NCBI RefSeq assembly: GCF_030445035.2
Contig: NC_080683.1
Span: forward strand, 20,921,528 to 20,985,527
Reading direction: 5' to 3'
Length of the DNA: 64,000 nucleotides
DNA from: Dasypus novemcinctus
Lineage: Eukaryota > Chordata > Mammalia > Cingulata > Dasypodidae
Part shown: piece by piece, positions 1-11,708 of the stretch
How positions within the stretch are numbered: the first letter of the stretch is position 1
Layout of the letters: each line of letters starts with the position of its first letter
The notes under the pieces: model-generated
Told to the model about the DNA's origin: nothing
What the model saw: the letters and a program-made list of their open reading frames with translations, nothing else
Database searches by the model: none
Translations under genes and position numbers: made by a program

Positions 1-39
1 CTTCATAAATGTTTTCCTCCAGCTTTCTGTTGACAATTG

Positions 40-64
40 CATCATCATCATCATTATTATTATT
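40..64. repeat. Short (CAT)n/(TAT)n microsatellite
   Basis: A short run of CAT triplets grades into TAT triplets. This is direct sequence observation. It is too short and interrupted to suggest recent expansion. Confidence 0.7.
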
Positions 65-940
65 CCTTATTTTTACCTAGCAGAGGGAAGAATTGCCTCT
101 ACTATTTACAATTTGTGTATGGAGGGGATGAGGAGAATGGGAAATAGGCCAGAAAAATGTGAACACAGTAGTAAGATTAAGAATGAATCTTTCCCCAATT
201 CTCACCACTGTATTTGCACACTTGAAGTAAGAATTCAAGCACTCTTTTTGCAGAAAAAGCTTTTTTTCCCATTGAAAGTAAGTAAACTATTATTCACCTT
301 AGCACAGCCCTGGTATTTCTTTGCAGATAAGAGTTTCCCTATGAAGAATTTGTACTGTTCTTTAAAAGCATTCATGAGAACCAAATTAGACTTTGGGATT
401 ACAGTTATATGCCACATAAAGAAATTTCTGTATTGGCAGAGGCTAACTTTTGAGTTCCAATCAACAGTTTTCCCTGTCTTTCTGCTAATTATTAGCTGTG
501 TATGTTTTACAATTATTTCATTTGCACCTACTTTACATTTTATATGGAATTGTTCAGAGATTCTATCTTCCCAAATGTCTCTTTCTCTAACCCTGATTTT
601 CCAAAAATATTTTTTTTTCTTTCCTTTAATTGTCTCCTAGGCAGATTTGGTTCATTCTGAGAACAACCTTTGGATGTAGGAAAAATTAAACACCTGCTTC
701 CAGCTGGCTTTGTGAAGCAAAGCATTTAATACAAATTACCTCAGTAACAAGATGTATACCTGAAATAGAAAGTGATGTTTGCCATCTAAATGAAACTGAA
801 TGGCTTGTTGTTGTCATGTTTGAGGAAACCCCCTCTGTGGTTCTTATTTTTCTTCCACAGTCTAATAATGGAGTGGGAAATATATAAAATCTTAATAAAT
901 AACATCTTTCAGGCATTTAATGACTACAGGGCATTGTGTT
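65..940. other. AT-rich stretch, nothing recognised
   Basis: No coding signature or repeat family that I can name. A 175-codon open frame at 113-640 has low-complexity, Phe/Leu-rich composition typical of chance frames in AT-rich DNA, so I do not call it a gene. Confidence 0.5.
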
Positions 941-944
941 GCTT

Positions 945-1065
945 TATTTAATACTTATATCCATGCCATGAAATTACTATGAGTACCACTGCTATTCTCA
1001 TTTTACAGATGAGAAACTGAGGTTCACATGACTTGATCAGTTTCACAGGTTCCATACTTGTAGAT
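945..1065 (+). repeat. MIR-type SINE fragment
   Basis: The core around 995-1025 reads as the familiar MIR stretch (CATTTTACAGATGAGAAACT followed by GAGG). A decayed continuation follows. MIR is an ancient tRNA-derived SINE of mammals and is immobile today. The call rests on memory of the consensus. Confidence 0.65.
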
Positions 1066-2149
1066 TTCTAGTGACCAGATGTGTGTAGGGGTTCTTAAAC
1101 TTGGGTTCCAGAACTTCCAAGTGATCCACAGACAGAACAATACTTAAATACATTTGGTTTTGTTTATGATCTTTCATATATATGTTAGCATATACATATT
1201 ATTATTGTGTATTATTGTATACACTTATAAATATTCACATTAGGCTGAAAAGGTGATCTCAGGCTATACTAGACTACCACAGTACTCCAAGGCACCAAAG
1301 TTAAGAATGGTTGATGATTATCTGATTTTCATCAATGTCTCCTTCCTGGGGAATATCATTTCTTAAGCTTGGGAAATTCTTTATCTTCTGTAGCATCGAT
1401 GTGAATTGCTTAAGTGTAGGGACTATCATCTACTCTATGGGGACTCAAATATTATTTATGACTGACAATATTTAAAGGTCAATGTGATTTTTGTGTCTGA
1501 TATTAATAGTCACCTAAAGTCATGATTTAATATGTTTAACAATGTACATTCAATTACAAATAGCAATAAATCCACTTAATCTGAAATTCACCAAAGAAAA
1601 AATTCTCACAATTTCCATTATTTAGTCTTCCAAGAACAAGAAGATAATATGTTCAATATCTCCCCATTGGTTATCTGTATGTGATAATATATTTTGAAGG
1701 CCAGGAATGTTTCTGTAAGTTTCTGCTAAATATTTTATGGTCAGGATGACAGGTTCATGATGTAGCATCTAAATTATTCAAGGATCATTTCAATTCTATT
1801 TTGTACATCAAGCCGTTTCTGGTTCTTCTACTTCGAAATTTACTCTTCAAGTTTTGTGACTATTTTGCATTTGTTTGACACATTATCTCTTACTAACCTG
1901 TGCTATATTTACTTTATTAAATTTTATCTTCTTTGAAAGCAGCTTATCTTTTTAACTTCTGATCACTAGGGCAGTGTCTGGAATTTTGTAGATATTTAGT
2001 CAATTTTTGTTCATGCATGACTAGGATCTCTTTGGAACTAAAAGACAAACCAGTCATGAAAGCTCATTTTATGATGCTGTTAACTAACACCAATTCCAGA
2101 GAGAGAGTTCATTCGAATGTAATGTAATCATATGTCATATTTTAAACTA
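1066..2149. other. Mostly unassigned; possible L2/MIR 3' end at 1915-2020
   Basis: No gene seen. Around 1915-2020 a phrase like 'gcagtgtctggaattttgt' followed by 'agatatttagtcaa' recalls the degenerate 3' end of L2 or MIR elements. The resemblance is weak and the rest is unassigned. Confidence 0.35.
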
Positions 2150-2850
2150 ATGGGATACATTAATGGACAAAACATATCTAATCCCTGCTCTCAGAAATCT
2201 TACATTCTAAGGAGGGAGTCAGATATAAGCCTAAAACAAAAATATCTTAAGCACAAGCACAAGGGAATTAATTAAACAGTGCCAGAGGAAAGAGAGTAAT
2301 AGAGAGTAACAGGGCAGGAGAATGATTTCTCTTTTAGATTTCATGATGAGAAAAGGCCTCACTGGCAAGATGACATTTGAGCACAGATCTCATGGAATGG
2401 AAAACAATTCATCCTGATATCTGGGAGAGAGTTTCATGCAGACAGAGAAGACTATGCACCGACTCTAAGGTAGAAACATGCCTGGTAAATTTTAGGAGTA
2501 ACAAGGAGATTGGTGCTAGAGGAAATGAAAGAAAATGTGGTAGGCAAGTGCAATACTGTCAGGAAGTATCCTGAGACCAGATCTTGTAGAGATGTTAAGT
2601 ATGTGAAGATGGTGAATATTATTTTGAGATGGGTAGGTAGTGTGGAAGGATTCTGAACAGAGGATAAAAAGATAGTTTTGAAAGGAAACTGGCTTTTTTA
2701 TGAAGCAAGGACATTATCAAGGCCAGGTAGGAAGCAGAAAAGCCAGTTAAGAGGTGATTATCCAGGTTTAGGCAAGAGATCATGGTGGCTTGAATGAGAT
2801 TTTTGTGAAGGTGGAAAGAAGGTTTTGTATGTGGAATGCGTATTAACTGA
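2150..2850 (+). repeat. LINE-2 (L2) fragment, sense
   Basis: Several successive phrases match the order expected in the L2 3' region. They run: a 'dose-like' stretch ending in ATCTTACATTCTAAGGAGG (about 2200), AAAGGCCTCACTGGCAAGATG and GACATTTGAGC (about 2352), then a segment near 2755-2790 resembling 'tccaggcaagagatgatggtggctt'. L2 is an ancient, inactive LINE. The 65-residue open frame at 2377-2574 lies inside it and is not a host gene. Confidence 0.6.
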
Positions 2851-3419
2851 AACATTAAGAATGCTAGAAAAGCACCAAGGAGGGAGAAACTAATTCTATT
2901 ACATGTTAAGTAGCATTTACCTTATCAGATACCCTAAATTTTCCAAATACCCCTCAATTTTCACTTTATTAGATAGCCTTTTAACAAGTTCACTAGACTG
3001 CACTGACTGGCTGCTATGGAAATAAATCATATAAAGTAGGATATTTAAAACTACTTATTAAGCTTTTCATTTTAAATAAATATTTATTAAGCTCATCTTA
3101 GAAGCAAAAAGGTACTTTGAAGATTTCAGGTGTCTTCTGAGTGAAAATTTACATATGTAATGGATAACTAAATAAGATAGTGTGTGATAAATGAGGCAAT
3201 AGTGCCAGAGTTTAAATATTTTAGAATCAGTAATTGAAGGTATTTCTTTTTATTTGAGGGTCATATTTACAGTACTTATATAATTTATTGTCCAAGCTGG
3301 AGTACTTTTGTAACTGAAGTGTGATACCATTAGCAATCACATGAGACAGCAGGGAAACTGAGTATTGTCCTGGGCAAACCAAGTTGTGTATTCAGCCTAT
3401 TCTTTGAGAAATTGACATT
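2851..3419. other. Nothing recognised
   Basis: AT-rich sequence without a convincing open frame. The phrase near 3370 ('cctgggcaaaccaagttgtg') faintly recalls a degraded DNA-transposon or SINE end, but not enough to name it. Confidence 0.4.
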
Positions 3420-3700
3420 GGATGTGATCCTTAAGGGTTGGGAAAGACTTGAATTTTAGGAGATCTATAGGTAAAGGGGATAGATAGTATGGAGATTGCA
3501 TTCCAGGCAGAGGAATCCATACAAGCAAAACATGAAGAAGGAAAGTATAAGGACTATTCAAGTAATAGAATTATTCTGAGGCAAGTTTGTGGGGTACATC
3601 AAGAGTAGTGAAATATAAGACAAGATAGATTAAACCAAAATATCCAAGATTTATAATGCCTGGAGAAAATACGAAAGCCACTGAAGTATGTTGACAAAAA
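3420..3700 (+). repeat. LINE-2 (L2) fragment, sense
   Basis: Contains GATTGCATTCCAGGCAGAGG (about 3494-3513), then a CATGAAG/AAAGTATAAGG-like continuation. This is the characteristic L2 3' phrase, as remembered from other mammals. It probably belongs to the same insertion as 2150-2850, disrupted in between, since both run in the same orientation. Confidence 0.55.
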
Positions 3701-3944
3701 ACACTCTATATCTCAGGAAGATTAATTGGCATATATTATGGACTAGAGGTATCAGGATTCCAGGCACAAGGACTTTCTAAGTGGGTTATTGAATTATCTC
3801 AGGCAGGAAGAAACATTGAGTTGGGGAGGCAGATAAGATTTTTGTATGAAGATGTTGAACAGTGGAAAATGTTATCGAGAAAAAAAAGAAAAAGCACAGG
3901 TAACAGAATTGGATTCTTTGCACCTATGGCAATTTGAGGTTATT

Positions 3945-4218
3945 TATGAATTCCAAAAAGAGAGATTATGTTTGTAAACTGGTCTGTTCCTCTGAGTGGG
4001 ATCTCCTTTGATTGTATTAGATTCACCTGAGATATATTTGAATAAATTATATTAAAATAAATATTCTCCACTTGGGTAAGAAAGTACCTCTTATGGCATT
4101 TTGAGTTGTACTCTTCAGGGCCTTGTAACTGTAAACTTTTACACCAAATAAATACCCTTTATAAAAACCAACAGATTTCTGGTACTTTACATCAGAACCT
4201 CTTTGACTGACTAATACA
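3945..4218 (+). repeat. Short LTR copy (family shared with 11709-12277)
   Basis: Starts with TATGAATTCCAAAAAGAGA and ends with GACTGACTAATACA. It carries AAATAAATACCCTTTATAAA near 4146, followed by ACCAACAGATTTCTGGTACT. The same beginning and end occur in the longer copy at 11709-12277, so this copy has lost much of its middle. The GACTAATACA terminus also occurs in the ERVL-type LTR at 49303-49742, which suggests a class III (ERVL-like) solo LTR. I could not see a clear target-site duplication. Confidence 0.6.
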
Positions 4219-4729
4219 GCACCTATCAGAAACCATGAGCCATGGCATTAGATAAGACTGTCAAAGGAGAGAATACAAGGAGGCGAGAGAAGAGGAAGGA
4301 AGACAGAATCTGAATATCTCCACCTAGGATGTAGAACTGAAAAGGTAAATAAGAAAGAAACAGGAGGAGTGATCAGAAGCTTTGCAGGAATTCAGAGTGT
4401 TGCAAATTTCAAAGTAGAATTGTGATCAACTGATTTGAATGCTAACCATTCAATGGTCGTTGCTTTAAATTTCAAAGAAGTTATTGGTGATCTCTGATAA
4501 ACATCCAGTAAAGAATATTTATCAGTGAAGAATATTGAGAAAATATAAAATTTCTTTTGAAGAATGTTGGAATTTATAAAGAAAGTATTGTTCATTACAA
4601 CATTTGAAAATTTGTTGTCAGGAAAAAAAAATTTCCTCCCAACATAGCTATATGGAGAGAGACACACGGCACTGGCTTTCTTTATAACATCAAGCAAACT
4701 CTAGATTAGAGTCCTTATATTTTAGGTCC
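4219..4729. other. Nothing recognised
   Basis: No gene or named repeat seen. The 101-codon antisense frame at 4392-4697 has no recognisable domain and is read as chance. Confidence 0.45.
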
Positions 4730-5075
4730 CTTGCCCTTGGGTATCCACATGTCCTGTCCCCCATACCAAGTTCAGGCTTTTACTCAGAAGACACCTTGTC
4801 AGAGACAACTTAACTGACTGCTCCATAAAAATGGCATTCCATCAGTCTCCATTGCTTTACGTTGTTTATTTTTTAAAAACTGGAACTTATTGCTACTTGG
4901 CATTGCATGGCATAGCTATTCATTTTGTTGTTTTCTTTCATTTTCTTTCTCCCCTACTGAATAATTACCTATTGAAGGACATATCGTTTTAGTTTTTATT
5001 GTCATCTCTCTAGTACCTAAACTAGTTACTGGCTTATAGCTTGATGAATATTTTGATTCCATGAGTGAATGGATT
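4730..5075 (+). repeat. L2-like 3' end
   Basis: The stretch runs from a 'cttgtcagagacaacttaac' phrase through 'ctactgaataattacctatt' to a 'tgatgaatattttgattcc' end with trailing 'gagtgaatgga'. It follows the order of an L2 3' terminus but is heavily diverged. Family assignment is from memory. Confidence 0.45.
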
Positions 5076-5734
5076 AAGATGACTACTTTTCAATACCTAC
5101 TATGGTCATATGTACATCAACGGTCTAAAAATCATTTTTATAGTTATGTAATGTGATAGTGATATTTAAAGACATCTTTTTCCTGTTCTTTTAGAAATAT
5201 GTTTAGTTTTCTTCAAAAGAAGGGGGAATGTATCTATGATCTTGATTTCATTCATTCATTTATCATGGCATAAATTATAACCTGGTTTCCTCCTATAGGA
5301 ATTATTTTTGTCTGTATGACAAAGAAAAATTCCTATAAATATTTAGTACTTACACTCCAATGTGCTATTTTTAGGAAAACAATAAAATAGATATAGATCT
5401 TAAGTATTACATTAAGTGTAATACTGTATTAGTTTTGATATATTATAAACCTTTCAGTGAGTGGGGCATTTGTTTTCCTGGAAGAATGAACATTAGTATT
5501 TTAGGTCTGTCATCTTTAACCACTCTCTCAATCAATCATATGTCAGCTTTTTAATTCTGCTTACTGACAAATTTTCTTAAGTAAGGGAAAATGAAGTTCC
5601 TATCTTCCAAAAATTAAAATGAATCACAGCTTTATATTTTGACTGAGAAAATATCCACACTCAATTTACTTTATGTATATTTTTTATACATTGCACCTGG
5701 GAAAGATCCCTTTTTGCAATGTGTTCAACAGAGA

Positions 5735-6010
5735 GTAGCAAACTAAAACCCTAGTCCAACATTTCATGAGGAACTGAATCCTGACGACAACCACTTGGCT
5801 TTGGAAGTAGATGCTTATTTAATCAAGTCTTAAAATGATTATAGCCCAATTGACAATTTGATTGCAGCCTGTGAAAGACCCTAAAATAGAGGACCCAGTT
5901 ATAAATAAATGCTCAGATTTACCATCAACAGAAACTGAGATTATAAATGTGCTTTTTCAAAGGTCATTAAATTTTGGAAGAATTTGGTATGCAGAAATAG
6001 ATGACTAATA
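5735..6010 (+). repeat. MLT1-like (ERVL-MaLR) LTR, 3' part
   Basis: Ordered matches to the mammalian MLT1 LTR type: GAGGAACTGAATCCTGACGA (about 5768), TTGATTGCAGCCTGTGAAAG (about 5859) then GACCCT, CAGAAACTGAGATTATAAAT (about 5930), and the end GCAGAAATAGATGACTAATA. MaLRs are ancient non-autonomous relatives of ERVL. No internal region or second LTR is visible nearby, so this is a solo or truncated LTR. Confidence 0.7.
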
Positions 6011-6639
6011 AAAGATACCTGCCTTCTCCCTATATAGGAATAAACCTCAACCTGGCCTCTTGGAAGAAACTAGTATTTGCTTTAGTGAGAATAACAAACA
6101 GACCGTAACTTTATATATTGGTACATTACTCTGCTTCTCCAAATTTGATCTTTAAAAAGCCAAAATGGATAGACACCTACTGTGGAAAAGACTTAGTGAC
6201 AGATTAAATGACATCTTTGGCCAGGAATATTTATATCTTTCCCCTAACGCAGTTGTCTTAATCAATGATTTTGACATTTTATCTGTCCTTTCCTTAACTT
6301 GTAATCCAGATTGAGGAAGAATAAAGTCAACTTTATAGAATTTTACAAATTCTGAGCATTTCCAGGTCCCTTATTATAGGGGTTAGGGGGCCATTCAATA
6401 AAATCTACAATAAAACAAAGAAGTGTATATAGGACTGTTTGTGACTTGGCTAGACACAAGAGAGATAATAGAAGACAAACTTTGGCAGATGGGTAAATTA
6501 CTGGTTGACCTTAAGGAAAATCAATCCCATCATGCTTGTCCTGGGTCTGAGTCCCTGCTATTGAATAATAACCTAAGATGCTCTGCCAGCAGATAAACAA
6601 AAGCAAACAACAACAAAACCAAAAACAAAAAAACATTGA
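6011..6639. other. Nothing recognised
   Basis: No gene or named repeat seen. A/C-rich simple sequence at about 6598-6632 (CAAACAACAACAAAACC-type) lies just before the L1 3' UTR match and could be part of it. Confidence 0.4.
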
Positions 6640-7500
6640 AATTACCTGTGATATAGGTTATCAGAAGATAGAATGAGGTTAGAGAACGGGGAGCTAATGT
6701 AAATTTGCACAGAATTTTCAAAAAGGTTTTGATTGTAAATGCCTGGAAATGGCTAGAAGTGACAGTAGCACATTGTTGTGAGTGTAATTAACAACACTGA
6801 ATTGTGTGTGTGACTGTGGTCGAAAAGGGAAGTTTAGGGTTGTGAAGGACCCTAAGCTTGAAGGAAAGTTAGAAGATGAAACATGGGGCTTATAACATGG
6901 TAAACTCTGTTGCGGATGATGTCTGTGATTAATACTACAAACATAAGAATGTTCTTCCATGAACTAGAACAAATGTACTGATGTATTACAAGGTATCATT
7001 AATGGGGTAGTTTATGGGAGAATACGGCTAATGCAAATTGTGGACTATAGTTAACAGAAATATCTATATACCTATTTCTAGGAGATATCAGAGATTAAAC
7101 CAGGATCTCGTACATGGGAAGCAGGCACTCAACCACTGAGCCACATCTACTCCCCAAAAAGAGTTGTTATTTTCATTTGTTTGTTTGTTTGTTTTAGGTG
7201 GTTCTGGGAATCAAGTGAAGGACCTTGTTCATGGGAAGCAGGTGCTCAACCACTTTAGCTGCATCTGCTATCCAACAGTAGTATTTTAATATTCTTTCAT
7301 CAGTTGTAACAAAGTTACCACATTGATGCTATGTGTCAATAACAGAGGTGTGGAGTGTTTCTTGGGAGCAATGAAAATGTTCTAAAATTGTGATGAATGC
7401 ACAACTCTCTGATTATACTGTAAGCCATTGATTGTAAACTTTGGATAGACTGTGTGGTATGTGAATAAAACAGATGATGATGATAGACAGATAGATAATC
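6640..7500 (+). repeat. L1 3' UTR fragment, sense (interrupted)
   Basis: The phrase order GAGAACGGGGAGCTAATG, AGTAGCACATTGTTGTGA, GTGTAATTAACAACACTGAA and GGGAAGTTTAGGGTTGTG is an L1 3' UTR. It shares the 'agggactatagttaa' and 'gtaacaaa...' blocks with the L1 3' UTR at 57680-58600. The far end at 7370-7490 (AATGAAAATGTTCTAAAATT through GTGTGGTATGTGAATAAA) is the mammalian L1 3' terminus type. A SINE interrupts it at 7064-7273. There is no coding capacity. Confidence 0.65.
7064..7273 (-). mobile_element. Dimeric tRNA-like SINE, antisense
   Basis: Two copies of the same tRNA-like head lie in tandem on the minus strand. Each shows, on the plus strand, a 'catgggaagcaggcactcaa' or 'catgggaagcaggtgctcaa' block followed by CCACT and then an ACATCTAC or GCATCTGC block. 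A (TTTG)n linker at about 7178-7192 separates them. Reverse-complemented, each reads like a tRNA-Ala-type SINE head, with an A-box near TAGCTCAGTGG and a B-box near GGTTCAATCC. The flanks AACAGAAATAT (7053-7063) and AACAGTAGTAT (7274-7284) look like an 11-bp target-site duplication with two changes. Confidence 0.65.
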
Positions 7501-7937
7501 CGTGCAGAGATGGGGTCTGTAAGGGTGGTCTGACATGAAAATAGTAGAATAAGAAACTTATTATGTTATACTAGGTGATTTGAAAAGGAGCCAGAGATGA
7601 TTCTCTGCCAAACTAGTACCTGCTTTGTTCCTCCTTCCACTATTATGAGTGCCTGATCATGAATTTCTCAGCCTTTTTAAGCAATTTCCTATTAAAATGC
7701 AAGTGTCCCAATATTCCTCGTTATCAATTAAAAACAAAGTAGAATAACAGGAATGGATCATCAGAGAGTTTTCTGGGGGAGATTATCCCAAGCAGCAGAT
7801 AAATAAATCTTACCTTTTTAAGTCATGGCCACAAACAAAGAAAGGACTGTCATCAATGTGTAAAGTCACAAAAAGTAATGAGATCTAGCACCTTACAATT
7901 CTGCTGTTGCAAGCATCTTTCTAAATTCACATTAAAA
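7501..7937. other. Nothing recognised
   Basis: No gene or named repeat seen. The sequence is AT-rich, with small triplet-like tracts only. Confidence 0.4.
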
Positions 7938-7947
7938 CCACATTTGA

Positions 7948-8426
7948 GGGAAACAGATATGGCTCAACCAATTGGGCTCCCATCTACCATATAGGAGGTC
8001 CAGAGTTTGATGCCCAGGGCCTCCTGGTGAGGGCAAGCTGGCCCATGCAGATTGCCAGCCCATGCAGGGAATGCTGCCCTGTGCAGGAGTGCCGCCCTGT
8101 GTGGGAATGCCACCCAGCACAGGAAAGCCACTCCGTGCAGGAGTGCCGGCTGTCAGGGGTAGCTGGCACAGCAACATGAAGCAACAAGATACACAGAGGA
8201 GAGAAAAATAAGAAGACATAGCAGAACAGGGAGCTGAGGTAGCCCAAGAGGCTAATCTCCTCTCTCCCACTCCAGAAGGTCCCAGGATTGGTTCCCGGAG
8301 CTGCCTAATGAGAATACAAGCAGACATAGAAGAACACACAGAGAAGGGACACAGAGAGCGGATGACAGGGGAGAAGTGGGAAGGGGGGCAAAAATAAATT
8401 TTAAAAAATCTTAAAAAAAAAACCAC
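7948..8426 (+). mobile_element. Full-length composite DAS-type SINE
   Basis: A long GC-richer SINE with two tRNA-like heads. The first is at about 7948-8020 (GGGAAACAGATATGGCTCAA ... AGGAGGTCCAGAGTTTGATG). The second is at about 8232-8303 (GCTGAGGTAGCCCAAGAGG ... GGTCCCAGGATTGGTTCCCG). Between them are imperfect repeats of a GTGCAGGAGTGCCGCCCTGT-like unit. The element ends in an A-rich tail. CCACATTTGA flanks it at 7938-7947 and 8427-8436, a 10-bp target-site duplication. The 166-codon antisense frame here is an artefact of the GC-rich body. The DAS name is from memory; structure and TSD are seen directly. Confidence 0.8.
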
Positions 8427-8436
8427 CCACATTTGA

Positions 8437-10199
8437 ATGCTTAAGGACTATCCTTTCTGGTTGGCTCATTATTCCTGTGAACCCATTCCCTGTCCCAGTG
8501 CAGAGCAAGAGAGTTCCTTAAAGGAATGAGAGAAACTGAAAAAATGGCGACATTGATTGTTGTAGCCAGAATCAACTCCTATGGACTTCCATGAGAGTAA
8601 AAGTACACATTGCCCCACTTTCATGTTCTCAGTTCTCAGTTCATCATGGGATTAAATAATAATTAAAGCATTGTTAAGTACCACCTCTTATGGCTGGAAA
8701 GAGTTTTGTGGCTATAAAATATAAAAATACTAATTTTAGAAAATATTTCACTGATTAAAAGGCAAGCCATCATTTTCCAACCCTTCAAAGTATCTATTAT
8801 TTATAAAATGAATTAAGATAGTTGTTACAGACTTATGGCTCAATTAAGAAAATGCCACTGTGTAAGACCTGTTACACAAAAGCTATGTCCATAAATGAAT
8901 TCCTATGGTTTGTTTTTGTTTTGCTGAATTAAACAACACAATACTTTACTCCCCATAAACAATGATCAATTTATACATTTTTTTTTTCAGCCTTGGAAAC
9001 AAGGTCTGAGTTAGAATTTAGAATTTCTGTCTTTGCCCTGTGGCTTTCTACCCTGTATACAGTACAACTTCCAGGGATTTTGATCCATTCAGGAAGCCAT
9101 TAACATCTTTATGAAGGGATGTTTCAATACAAAAGAAACATTTATACTTTTAAAAAAATTTTAAATAGAATTTACAAATTTTTATAAACAAAGGCATCTT
9201 AAATTACTATGCTGGGTAGTATAGGAGAGACAATATAAAACACAAATTATCACAGCACTGATGGCAATAAATCTGTAGAGGCAAAATGGAGTTAAAGTGA
9301 CAATCTTGGAAACTAATGTCAAATTTAGTTAATTCTCTGAGGCTTTCTGCTGCCCTCCAGACTAGTATTTTTATAACTGCTTGGGGTGCAGAGGAAAAAA
9401 AGTAAAATCTATGACTCTCTCCAAATGAGCAAACTATAGAAGAGCTGTTCATTATTTTGAGGTCCCATAGGGTTATACCTCCCACCCCAAGGACAGCCAA
9501 ATGTCCAAAACAGAGAAAAAATAAAAAAACAAACATCAAAACACGATATATTAATGTGGAAGAGATTAGGAAGGGATTTTGCTTATCTATAACTTGGTGT
9601 TAAGTGGAAGGAAAAATTTACTTCCCCTGAGAACCTGTAACAAGCTGGAACTTGAGTTTCTACTCATGAGATAAAATTATATCAAATGGAGAATTTATTT
9701 TAAGTCCGAATTCATTCTGCCCTCCAGATCCAAAAAAAATATTTCAAATGGGGTATTTAATGTAAAATGGCCTCAGACTATGATTTGTCCCTGGTGACTA
9801 GCAGAGGCAATATGGGTTTTCCAGAGAAGAATTCAAGTTTAATCCAAGCCTCAAAGCAAATCTACAGATAAAATTCCAAGAAAAATTACCTGTCTATAGT
9901 AAAAACAAATAATAATTAGCAAACAAACATAGAGAAGGAAAACACCCATGAGGAATAGTACAACATTTTTGAGAGCTAGCTGAAAAACCGAAGTAGCAGA
10001 ATACCTTGAGAAATTGAAATAATTAGCCACAGAATATAAGATAACCCCTTTATCATTCTTAAATAGAGAAAAGAGAAGCATAAAAATATACCAAGAAACA
10101 AGAGAATCTCAAGTATCAACACACATACATTGAAAAATAATATTGCTTATAGAATGAAATAAATCTCCTTGTTAAACAGCCATGCACATTACCTGTTAG
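8437..10199. other. Nothing recognised
   Basis: No gene or named repeat that I can support. The open frames at 9207-9539 and 9851-10081 (minus strand) are hydrophobic, AT-driven and without motifs. Confidence 0.4.
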
Positions 10200-11445
10200 A
10201 TATATAACCAAGGTGGCAATATTGTGCAATGAGAAAATGATGTTTTCTTCCAATAAATGTTAGTAAGGATAATTGGCTATCCATATGGAAAAAAATATAT
10301 ACCTGTATTCCTTCCAGACATTATAACAAAGAGCAGATTCAGATATTTTGTAGATCTAACTGTGAAAGACAGAACAATAAAACTTCCGGAATATAACATA
10401 GAATAAATAAGTTGCATTTATTTTTAAACAAGACACTCAAAATTCTAACTATAATGAAAAAGAGGATAAATTACTACATTAAAGTTAAGTACTTATATTC
10501 ATCAAAAGACACTATTAAGGAAGTTAAGAGGCAAGCTAGAGCCTGGAAGAAGATATTCACAACATATATATCCAACAAAGTAGTTGTATAAACAGAATAT
10601 ATAATTAATTCCTACAAATCAAGAAAAAACAATAACAAAATCAATATAAGAAATGGGCTAAAAATTTGAAAAGGGATTCCAAAGAAGAGTATATCTAAAT
10701 GGATAAAAATATATGGAAAGAATTTCAATGTTATTACTTATCAATGAAATGCAAGTTAAATTCATCATGAGATTCAACTGCCTACCCAACAGAATGACTA
10801 CGATTATAGAGAGTAACCTCATCAATATACAGAGGCTGGGGAACAGTTTACAATCTCACAAACTGTGAATTTGTACAACAGCTTTGGGAAAGTGTTTGGC
10901 TGTATATTCTTCTTAAAGCTAAATATTCACGTACATAATGACCCAGAAATTTATCTAACACAATCATGGATACATGTATACCAAAAGAGATGTACAGGAA
11001 TATTATTTGTGGTAAAAAAAATAAAATAAAACAGGAAAGAACCCAAATCTTCATTTGTAGTAAAATGAATAAATTATGGTTTATTTACTCTACTAAATAC
11101 AGAAATAAGAAATAACTGGTTACTGCTACAAACAACAACATGGACAAAACTAAAAAATATAATATTGAGCAAACTAAGTCAGGTCCATTGAGTATGATTC
11201 CATTCATACCTAGTATAATAATAGGGAAAAATAAAATATTGGAAGTAGTACAACAGATAGCCTTTGGGGGTACTAGTCTGGCTCGATTTTTAACAAAGGT
11301 TTTTGTTCTATTTCTTGATCAGGGTAATGATTTCAAGAAATTACTCTGTGCAAATTTTTTGGGGTATAAATTTAGGATTTACATATTTTTGAAATATATG
11401 ATGCACTTGAGTAAAAATTCTACTCAAAATTATAATAAATGCATA
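10200..11445 (+). repeat. Old L1 fragment: ORF2 C-terminus and 3' UTR, sense
   Basis: Matches the ORF2 carboxy-terminal region in the expected order. It includes 'ttcatcaaaagacactatta' (10498), 'agcctggaagaagatattca' (10540), 'aagaaatgggctaaaaattt' (10648), 'aatgaaatgcaagttaaatt' (10743), then a decayed 3' UTR with 'ttctatttcttgatcagggt' near 11306. Stops are frequent in all frames, so it is non-coding. It is considerably more diverged than the L1s at 44.7 and 51 kb. Confidence 0.65.
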
Positions 11446-11708
11446 CAAATTTCCTCTCATTATACCATTCATAACCATCTGAATGATTCTTCCAGTTCTG
11501 CCAGATTTCTTTTTAGCTTTTGCCGCTCTGATAACCAGATGATCAATAGCCCAATGCACAGCTGTTTTGGTAGCCTTGCTTAGAGCAGGGCATGAAAATT
11601 GTGATATTTAGAGTCCCTTAAGCCTGAGAATTCTAAGAGTAGGAGGTTGCTTACCTTGATTAGCAGACTCTTTTCATCTCTTCTACCTTGTAGCAAGTTT
11701 GATATTAT
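11446..11708. other. Unassigned block upstream of an LTR
   Basis: The minus strand holds a 72-codon open frame (11341-11559), but its carboxy half runs into the L1 3' end, so it cannot be one ancestral protein. The stretch directly precedes a long LTR and could be a sliver of internal retroviral sequence. I could not identify it. Confidence 0.3.

Noticed and set aside
113-640. 175-codon frame near the start
   Set aside because: Low-complexity, Phe/Leu/Ile-rich AT-driven sequence with no domain and no splice or promoter context.
7085-7150. Functional tRNA gene
   Set aside because: tRNA-like heads occur in SINE context with tandem partners and mutations breaking a cloverleaf; the same applies at 7948, 30650, 41974 and 47346.
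7932-8432. 166-codon open frame on the minus strand
   Set aside because: Falls within a SINE with its TSDs; composition mirrors the GC-rich SINE body and has no domain.
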